Of a stretch of DNA of 21,298 nt, positions 15,800 to 21,298 are shown in pieces. The notes beneath the pieces were generated by a model, which was given only the letters and a program-made list of their open reading frames with translations, was not told the DNA's origin and ran no database searches. The DNA lies in assembly GCA_035319065.1 (NCBI GenBank), contig DATHDM010000168.1:1-21298 (forward strand), in the 5' to 3' direction. The translations under genes and the position numbers were made by a program. Positions within the stretch are counted from its first letter, which is position 1; every line of letters begins with the position of its first letter. Origin of the DNA: DASPRM01 sp035319065 (lineage in GTDB: Bacteria > Acidobacteriota > Terriglobia > Terriglobales > Acidobacteriaceae).

Positions 15800-16531
15800 T
15801 CAATGCTTGAGCTTGGGAACTTTGCTATCCAGCAGCGTGACCAGTTCCTGTCCACCGGCGGGCGGCTTCACATCTTTCCCACGTACGATGTCGGTAGCGC
15901 TCATCACTTTGCCGTACAAGCGTTGGTTAGCGTCGCCATCCTGGTGGAGAGTAGCTCCATCCAGAGATACGCCGGCAAACAGGCCTTTGGACTTCGCGTA
16001 AGTCAACAGGTCGGAGCCGCCCACCGAAGTGCTGGTGGCACTCGCGCTGCTAGGACCGGCGGTGGCACTGGCGTCACTGCCAACTTTGGTTTTGTCTTTA
16101 AGGACAGCCTCTACGCCTTTGTTGTTCATCACTAGCATTACAAAATCGGTGGACGATCCACCAACCTGTGCGCCGACGCTGGCGCCGCCGATGCTATACA
16201 TCGCAGGAGCGGACCACTTGCCAGTGAAGTTCTCTCCCGTGCGGCAGCTCAGTGCGCCACGCCCCCCGCTTCCTCCCACACCAAAACCGAACTTCTTCAC
16301 GTTCGGCAGCACGATGATGCAGAGCGATTTCGCCAGCACGTCCGCAGGAACATCGTCGCCCGTGACCACCTGCTGAAATACGGTGGCCGCGTTCTTCAGG
16401 GTTTCCTCATCTTTCTCTTTGCTCGCCCCCCAGGCGGGTGCGGCCAAACACGCAAAGATGCAAATAACCACGAACCCCAGGGCACTTGTTCGAATCGACG
16501 TCGCCAGTCTTGGGAAGAGTGAAAACACCAT
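15800..16531 (-). CDS. Exported SYLF-domain (Ysc84-like lipid-binding) protein
   Basis: A 243-residue protein with a signal peptide (hydrophobic about 17-34, cut near AWG-AS) and a SYLF/Ysc84-type domain (about 42-240). Support: the N-terminal helix ending in a CIIVLPNVKKFGFGVGG block (71-87), GGRGALSCR (89-97), W106 with MYSIGGASVGAQVGG (111-125), the STDFVMLVMNNKGVEAVL strand-helix (127-144), and the KGLFAGVSLDGATL block (182-195). SYLF domains bind phosphoinositides in eukaryotes; the bacterial exported versions have no settled function. A Ser/Ala/Thr-rich insert (about 151-173) interrupts the domain and may be a flexible loop. AGGAGG lies 9 bases before the ATG. It is divergent from the sulfatase gene and has its own promoter candidate. 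Confidence 0.87.
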   Translation of the reverse strand: MVFSLFPRLATSIRTSALGFVVICIFACLAAPAWGASKEKDEETLKNAATVFQQVVTGDDVPADVLAKSLCIIVLPNVKKFGFGVGGSGGRGALSCRTGENFTGKWSAPAMYSIGGASVGAQVGGSSTDFVMLVMNNKGVEAVLKDKTKVGSDASATAGPSSASATSTSVGGSDLLTYAKSKGLFAGVSLDGATLHQDGDANQRLYGKVMSATDIVRGKDVKPPAGGQELVTLLDSKVPKLKH

Positions 16532-16580
16532 GGTTTTTGACCTCCTTCGGGATCAAGAAAAGGCCTATTTCGAAAAGGTA

Positions 16581-16608
16581 GTTATAGTTCCGGGTTCCCG
16601 CCAAACAA
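16581..16608 (-). promoter_or_regulatory. Sigma-70-like promoter of the SYLF gene
   Basis: On the minus strand, TTGTTT (16608-16603) and TATAAC (16586-16581) are separated by 16 bases. The transcript would begin about 40 bases before the SYLF ATG. Confidence 0.5.
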
Positions 16609-16741
16609 TAAGGGATCGGCTGCAGCCTCGCGCCGGGCCGCGCCGACACAACTGTTCCAAGGCCGATAGTCGCGCTTCCTCCGACAAGGCCAAGCAACGT
16701 CTCGCAGAATTGCACAAATACTCGCGGGTTGCAATCTTCCG

Positions 16742-16770
16742 TTGCAACTTAAGAAAGTCAAGAAGATATT
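16742..16770 (+). promoter_or_regulatory. Possible sigma-70 promoter of the sulfatase gene
   Basis: TTGCAA (16742-16747) and GATATT (16765-16770) are 17 bases apart, each matching four of six consensus positions, in the most AT-rich part of the region. The leader would be about 100 bases. Confidence 0.4.
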
Positions 16771-16876
16771 TTTTATTCACAGGAAAACGATTGTCGAGAA
16801 ATTTCACAGAGAAGTTGCTTGTGCCAGTTTTCAGCAGCTATTTTTGACCACCGAATGCCATGTCGAGGGGATGAAC

Positions 16877-18499
16877 ATGCGAAGAATCGCTTATCCAGCC
16901 ATTGGCGTGCTCCTTGCGTTCACGCTTTCCTTGTTGCCCGTCTCAGCTCAACAAAAACCAAACATCGTCGTGATTTTTGGCGATGACATCGGCTACTGGA
17001 ACGTGGGCGCGTACACGCACGGCATGATGGGATGGACCCCGAATATCGACAGCATCGGCAAGAACGGCATGCTCTTCACCGATCACTATGGACAGCCAAG
17101 CTGCACTGCCGGTCGCGCCGCCTTCATCATGGGACAGATGCCCATCCGCACTGGTATGACTACCATCGGCATTCCTGGATCAACACGCGGAATTCAAAAA
17201 GAAGATCCGACCCTCGCAGAAGTATTGAAGTCGCAAGGATACGCGACCGCACAGTTCGGGAAAAACCACCTCGGTGACCGCAACGAATTTCTGCCTACCA
17301 ACCACGGCTTCGACGAATGGTTCGGCAATCTGTACCACCTCAATGCGGAAGAGGAGCCTGAGGAACTCGATTACCCTGCGCACAAGAATCCTGACTATCT
17401 GAAAAAGTTCGGACCGCGTGGCGTGCTTCACACCTGGGCAATGGATACGGATGATTCCACCACCGATCCGAAATTCGGAAGAGTCGGACGACAGAAAATT
17501 GAAGACACCGGTCCGCTCACCCGCAAGCGCATGGAGACGTTCGATGCCGAAGTCCTGGGCGAAACCCTGAAATGGATGGACAAAAACGGCAAAGGAGGCA
17601 AGCCTTTTTTTGTTTGGTTTAATTCCACTGCGATCCATATCTGGTCGCATCCCAATCCCAAGTACGTTCAGATGGCGGTGAACGAAGGCCGAGCGGAGGA
17701 GGATGTAGTTCGCGCTCGCATGCTTGAACATGACGAGCATGTTGGCGCCATTCTCAAGAAACTCGACGAACTGGGAGTTGCGGACAACACGATCGTTGTT
17801 TACACCACCGATAACGGCAACGAACTCATGTTTTGGCCGGACGGTGGCTACGCTCCCTTCCGTGGCGAAAAGGGCACAACTTGGGAAGGTGGCGTGCGTG
17901 TACCTTGTTTGATCAAATGGCCTGGGCATATTCCCGCCGGCACCGTCTCCAATGGTACTCAAAGCCACGAAGATCTCTTCGTTACGCTCGCTGCCGCCGC
18001 CGGGTTGCCGGATCTGAAGCAAAACCTTCTAACCGGGTACAAGATGGGTTCGACGACCTACAAGGTTCACCTGGACGGATACAACAACCTCGATTACTGG
18101 ACGGGAAAATCGCAAAAATCTGCACGCCGGGAAATTTTCTATTACGACGAAACCGATCTCATGGCCATTCGCGTCGACGGTTGGAAGATGCATATCGGCG
18201 TCAAGATGCATAACAACTGGTTTGATCCGAAGAGCTACCCGAGTGTGCCCTATGTAGTGAATCTGCTTATGGATCCCATGGAAAAGATGACCCCCGACTC
18301 GGAGGAGTTCGGCTACATCGGGCGCGAGTTTTTCGCTCACAAGCTCTGGGCTCCTACTGCCGCGGGTCCATTTCTAGCAGCTCATCTCAAGAGCTTGCAG
18401 GATTATCCTCCACGGCAAGGCGCCGACACGCTCAGCATGAAGAAGGCCATCGACGAGGCCATGAGGAAGATGGAGACCCCCGCAGGAAGCAGTAATTAA
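16877..18499 (+). CDS. Secreted type I sulfatase (arylsulfatase)
   Basis: Hydrolyses a sulfate ester in the periplasm or outside the cell. It has 540 residues, with a signal peptide (about 1-24, cut at VSA-QQ). Sulfatase-family metal and catalytic residues are visible: Asp36-Asp37 in GDDIGY, the formylglycine motif CTAGR (Cys76-Arg80), Lys129 and His131 in KNHLGD, His254 in the AIHIWSHP block, Asp312-Asn313 in TTDNGNE, and Lys332 in RGEKGTTWEGG. Cys76 must be oxidised by a formylglycine-generating enzyme (or an anaerobic maturase), and none is encoded here. ATG 16877 is preferred over ATG 16871 because GAGGGG lies 6 bases before it, whereas it abuts the earlier one. The natural substrate cannot be read from sequence. 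It is divergent from the SYLF gene. Confidence 0.93.
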   Translation: MRRIAYPAIGVLLAFTLSLLPVSAQQKPNIVVIFGDDIGYWNVGAYTHGMMGWTPNIDSIGKNGMLFTDHYGQPSCTAGRAAFIMGQMPIRTGMTTIGIPGSTRGIQKEDPTLAEVLKSQGYATAQFGKNHLGDRNEFLPTNHGFDEWFGNLYHLNAEEEPEELDYPAHKNPDYLKKFGPRGVLHTWAMDTDDSTTDPKFGRVGRQKIEDTGPLTRKRMETFDAEVLGETLKWMDKNGKGGKPFFVWFNSTAIHIWSHPNPKYVQMAVNEGRAEEDVVRARMLEHDEHVGAILKKLDELGVADNTIVVYTTDNGNELMFWPDGGYAPFRGEKGTTWEGGVRVPCLIKWPGHIPAGTVSNGTQSHEDLFVTLAAAAGLPDLKQNLLTGYKMGSTTYKVHLDGYNNLDYWTGKSQKSARREIFYYDETDLMAIRVDGWKMHIGVKMHNNWFDPKSYPSVPYVVNLLMDPMEKMTPDSEEFGYIGREFFAHKLWAPTAAGPFLAAHLKSLQDYPPRQGADTLSMKKAIDEAMRKMETPAGSSN

Positions 18500-18574
18500 G
18501 CGGATTTCAATTGCGTTCTTTTGCCGTTCAGGCGCACTCAAATCTGTATCCGGGAAACTGATCAAGGAGCTCGC

Positions 18575-18988
18575 GTGAGCCGGGAGCCAGTTGCCGACGC
18601 GAAAACCGCTTTGGCCGGCCAGCGCACTAGTTTCGCCAGGTTTCGCACCTCTCTTGCGCTCGACCGTACGACTCTAGCCTGGATTCGCACCGCCTTGGCG
18701 TTCGCCACCTTTGGCTTCGGGATGATCGGCTTTTTTCGCGCGCTCGAACAGCTCACCCACACCCAACAATCGGTCCGCCTTCATCAGGCAGCCATTCGCA
18801 TGGGCGTGGCACTTGTACTGATCGGATTGGTTGCTACACTTATCGCCGCGATTTCACATTGGCTGGTTTTGCGCCGGTTACGTCTTGGCGAAATCCCAGT
18901 GGTGGCGAAATGGCCGCTTAGCGTCGCCATCGCTGTGCTGGTTTCTATTCTCGGACTCTACTCGCTCTGGTTTTACTTCATCCAGTAG
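18575..18988 (+). CDS. DUF202 family small membrane protein
   Basis: A 137-residue inner-membrane protein with three predicted helices (about 36-54, 75-97 and 113-134). The SLALDRTTLAWIRTALAFATFGFGMIGFF segment spans about 26-54 and is the DUF202 (YidH-like) hallmark, with the LDRTxLAWIRT core just before helix 1. The function of the family is unknown. GTG 18575 was chosen: AAGGAG lies 5 bases upstream, and the upstream part of the frame is not family-like. The next gene starts 27 bases after the stop, suggesting an operon with the following membrane protein and the DUF2252 gene. Confidence 0.88.
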   Translation: MSREPVADAKTALAGQRTSFARFRTSLALDRTTLAWIRTALAFATFGFGMIGFFRALEQLTHTQQSVRLHQAAIRMGVALVLIGLVATLIAAISHWLVLRRLRLGEIPVVAKWPLSVAIAVLVSILGLYSLWFYFIQ

Positions 18989-19015
18989 CCCGGAGGGAGA
19001 ATCGCAGGAGCTGCC

Positions 19016-20218
19016 ATGGCTCAGCCTAACTCCGTGCCCTTCCTTCCGCAGCAGCAGGTGTCGCCCTCCGTCTCTGACGACGCCTCCCTTATCCGCGGAG
19101 GACCGTTCTATCGCGCCCAGCAAACCACTCGTCTGATTGACTCCACGCACTGGAATCTGGGGAGACGCATCATTCTTGCCATTGCGGTGGGATGGCTGCC
19201 GCTGGTGATGATGACCGCGCTCTTCCACCCCTCCGCCTTGCGAAGCCTGCTTGCCGACTACCGGGTCACCAGTCGCCTGCTGATCGCGGTGCCCGTCCTG
19301 CTGTTGGGGCAGGTGTTGATGGAATCGCGATTTCGTTTGATTGTGCAGCACCTGCGCGACGCTGGACTATTGAAACCGAAAGGACTAGCCGACCTTGATC
19401 TCGTCATCCACAGCCTGTTGCGCTGGCGCGATTCAGTCTGGCCGGAACTCGCCATCATCGCTGCTGTTTACATTTCTGTGGCTCTCGCTATTTCCTCTCG
19501 TGTTCACGAACCTCGTCCCTGGGCTCTTGCCGGTGAAGGCGCCAGCCACCTTCTTCCTGCGGGATGGTATTACGCTTTGGTCAGTCAGCTGATTTACCAG
19601 TTTCTGGTTGGTCTGAGTCTCTGGAAATGGCTGCTTTGGTCGTATTTCCTCTTTCGCCTGTCGCGATTGGATTTGCAGCTCGTCGCCACCCATCCAGACG
19701 GCCACGGTGGAATTGGGTTCCTGGGTCTCTCGCCAATGGGCAATGCTCCGTTTGCCTTCGCAGTCTCCGCGGCAATTGCTTCTAATTGGCGCCATCAAAT
19801 CCTCGATCAGGGCGCGCACCTTGTGGGCTTTAGGCTGCAGGCTGCAGTTCTGCTGGCCATAATCTTACTCATCGCTATTGGTCCACTCGTGTTTTTCGTT
19901 CCGCGATTGGCCAAGCTGCGGCGTCAGGGCATCCTGGACTATGGAACGCTCGGCCAGATACACAGCATGGATTTCCATTTGAAATGGATTCTCAATCGCA
20001 CGGGCCATGAGCAGGAATTCCTCACCGCACCTGAAATCAGCACGCTGATTGATTACGGAAGCAGTTACGAAAACATAGAGAAGATGCAGCCTTTCCCCGT
20101 CGACAAAGGCGCATTCATAGTGCTCGCCCTTGCTGTCGCCTTGCCGATGATCCCGGTTGTCCTGGCTGAGGTCCCATTAGCCGTCGTGCTGAAGGCGTTG
20201 CTGAACGCTGTGAAGTGA
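19016..20218 (+). CDS. Multi-pass membrane protein with HPDGHGG motif, function unknown
   Basis: A 400-residue protein that I do not recognise as a named family. Hydrophobic segments lie at about 52-71, 87-103, 145-161, 185-213, 273-294 and 366-396; there may be a further weak one near 244-256. After the fourth segment comes HPDGHGGIGFLG (226-237), a compact polar, Gly-rich motif that looks conserved and functional, followed by a block of small residues (AFAVSAAIAS). A soluble, charged section (about 295-362) contains a possible short helical region near MDFHLKWILNRTGHEQEF. The N-terminal 45 residues are polar with no signal peptide. AGGAG lies 5 bases before the ATG. The gene is packed between the DUF202 and DUF2252 genes (gaps of 27 and 38 bases). 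Confidence 0.8.
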   Translation: MAQPNSVPFLPQQQVSPSVSDDASLIRGGPFYRAQQTTRLIDSTHWNLGRRIILAIAVGWLPLVMMTALFHPSALRSLLADYRVTSRLLIAVPVLLLGQVLMESRFRLIVQHLRDAGLLKPKGLADLDLVIHSLLRWRDSVWPELAIIAAVYISVALAISSRVHEPRPWALAGEGASHLLPAGWYYALVSQLIYQFLVGLSLWKWLLWSYFLFRLSRLDLQLVATHPDGHGGIGFLGLSPMGNAPFAFAVSAAIASNWRHQILDQGAHLVGFRLQAAVLLAIILLIAIGPLVFFVPRLAKLRRQGILDYGTLGQIHSMDFHLKWILNRTGHEQEFLTAPEISTLIDYGSSYENIEKMQPFPVDKGAFIVLALAVALPMIPVVLAEVPLAVVLKALLNAVK

Positions 20219-20256
20219 GGAGGAGTGTGCAATAAAGCGGTCAGGGAGGAATAGGA

Positions 20257-21298
20257 ATGGCAGTCGCAATACTTGAAGAGCTACCCGAATTTGATCTGGC
20301 CCGTAAGGCTGAACCTTGGGAAGAGCGGAGAGCCCAGGGAAAAGCGCTGCGTCGCGCTGTTCCGCGAGAGTCGCACGCGGAGTGGAAGGCGCCGAGGAAC
20401 CGGCCCGATCCGGTCAAGACTGTCATGGCCAGTAACCAGGGGCGGCAAAAGCATCTTATACCCCTTCGCATGGGGCGGATGGCTGGATCGCCCTTCGCTT
20501 TTCTTCGCGGCTCAGCGTGTGTAATGGCAGCCGATCTTTCCACGACGCCGATCAGCGGCATTCCCACTGTCATGGATGGCGATGCGCATCTGAACAACTT
20601 CGGCTTGTATGGGACTCCACAGCGCGAGGTCGTCTTCGATTTAAACGACTTTGATGAAGCCACCGTGGGTCCGTGGGAGTGGGACTTGAAACGGCTCGCG
20701 GCCAGCGTCAACGTCGCAGGACGCCAAAATGGTCTGAATCGCCGCGAGCGAGCGGCGGCAGTAAGGCGCTGCGTGGAAGGATATCGCTTTAATGTCCATC
20801 GCTTGCAGGGCATGGGCGTGATGGATATCTGGTACCTTCATGCCTACCCCGGCAGGGACAATCCCATCGCGAAAATGGATGCCAAAACCAGGGCCGTGTT
20901 CAACAAAACAGTTTCCAAGGCCGTGCGCACCGACAACCGCGGCCTATTGAACAAGGTTGCGGATCGCCAGAATGATGGAACATGGAAGTTCCGAGAAGAC
21001 CCCCCGGTATTAACTCTCGTCGATAAGAGCACAAAGCACGAGGTGATCAAAGCCCTCAACCAGTATTCCCTCACGCTGTCGCGCGAGCGGCGGGTGATGC
21101 TGGGCCGCTACTATGCGGTGGACGTGGCCCACAGAGTCGTGGGGGTGGGATCGGTGGGCACCAGGGCGTACCTGGTGCTGCTGTTTGGAAACGGCAACGA
21201 CGATCCCTTGTTCCTGCAGGTGAAAGAGGCCGCTGTTGCCGCGCACGCTCCCTTCGTACCCCCTCTGTCGAAGGAGTTTCGCCACAACGGCAAGCGAG
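20257..21298 (+). CDS. DUF2252 family protein, N-terminal part (runs off window end)
   Basis: An open frame of 347 codons continues past the right edge without a stop. It shows DUF2252 landmarks: RMAGSPFAFLRGSA (74-87), DGDAHLNNFG (107-116) and FDLNDFDEATVGPWEWDLKRLAAS (127-150). The HLNNFG and DFDE pieces recall the catalytic-loop and metal-binding elements of aminoglycoside-phosphotransferase/protein-kinase-like folds; many relatives have HLENFG, so the Asn is a small variation. No biochemical role is established for the family. ATG 20257 has GGAGG 7 bases upstream. Family members are often about 430-460 residues, so perhaps a quarter lies outside the window. It starts 38 bases after the preceding membrane-protein gene and is likely co-transcribed. 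Confidence 0.88.
   Translation, partial: MAVAILEELPEFDLARKAEPWEERRAQGKALRRAVPRESHAEWKAPRNRPDPVKTVMASNQGRQKHLIPLRMGRMAGSPFAFLRGSACVMAADLSTTPISGIPTVMDGDAHLNNFGLYGTPQREVVFDLNDFDEATVGPWEWDLKRLAASVNVAGRQNGLNRRERAAAVRRCVEGYRFNVHRLQGMGVMDIWYLHAYPGRDNPIAKMDAKTRAVFNKTVSKAVRTDNRGLLNKVADRQNDGTWKFREDPPVLTLVDKSTKHEVIKALNQYSLTLSRERRVMLGRYYAVDVAHRVVGVGSVGTRAYLVLLFGNGNDDPLFLQVKEAAVAAHAPFVPPLSKEFRHNGKR

Larger units (their letters stand above)
16532..16876. other. Divergent intergenic region between SYLF and sulfatase genes
   Basis: 345 bases containing a promoter candidate in each direction (16581-16608 minus, 16742-16770 plus). GTTGCAA occurs twice at a 12-base period (16729-16735 and 16741-16747), the second overlapping the plus-strand -35. 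The sulfatase reading frame runs back to 16742 without family-like sequence. No small gene or RNA is recognised. Confidence 0.5.

Noticed and set aside
20241..20813. 190-codon minus-strand frame opposite the DUF2252 gene
   Set aside because: The plus strand carries clear DUF2252 motifs with a good ribosome binding site; the antisense frame shows no domain.

Overview
The window looks like an Acidobacteriota chromosome (Koribacter/Terriglobia-like). This is inferred from gene content: a GWxTD-domain protein followed by a carboxypeptidase-regulatory-domain beta-barrel protein, a DcaP-type porin, a SYLF protein, DUF2252, and a moderately GC-rich composition. There is no 16S rRNA here to prove it.

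Layout. 1-1630 holds the end of the division cluster: the 3' part of ftsA and all of ftsZ. 1955-3193 is a small penicillin-binding transpeptidase on the same strand. Converging on it is a minus-strand pair (5505 down to 3231): a MacA/HlyD-type adaptor and a MacB/LolD-type ABC ATPase, with no permease gene beside them. A 460-base divergent region with a good sigma-70-like promoter leads into a GWxTD-domain protein (5966-7711) and an outer-membrane beta-barrel protein with an N-terminal carboxypeptidase-regulatory domain (7815-9497). A tRNA-Lys(CUU) lies at 9682-9757.

10116-15598 is the most coherent functional unit: four same-strand genes with gaps of 61-82 bases. They encode a DcaP-like porin, aspartate ammonia-lyase, type II L-asparaginase and a DcuA/DcuB C4-dicarboxylate carrier. 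Both enzymes carry N-terminal Sec signal peptides and well-placed ribosome binding sites. The cluster therefore reads as an envelope-located route: asparagine enters the periplasm, is deaminated to aspartate and then to fumarate, and the C4-dicarboxylate is taken in by the Dcu carrier, probably against succinate. An exported asparaginase is well known; an exported aspartase is unusual and is the main discovery candidate.

15800-16531 (minus) is an exported SYLF-domain protein, divergent from a secreted type I sulfatase with a CTAGR formylglycine motif (16877-18499). The right end is a tight run of poorly characterised genes: a DUF202 membrane protein, a 400-residue multi-pass membrane protein with an HPDGHGG motif, and the start of a DUF2252 protein that leaves the window. 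No insertion sequence, CRISPR array or prophage gene was seen.
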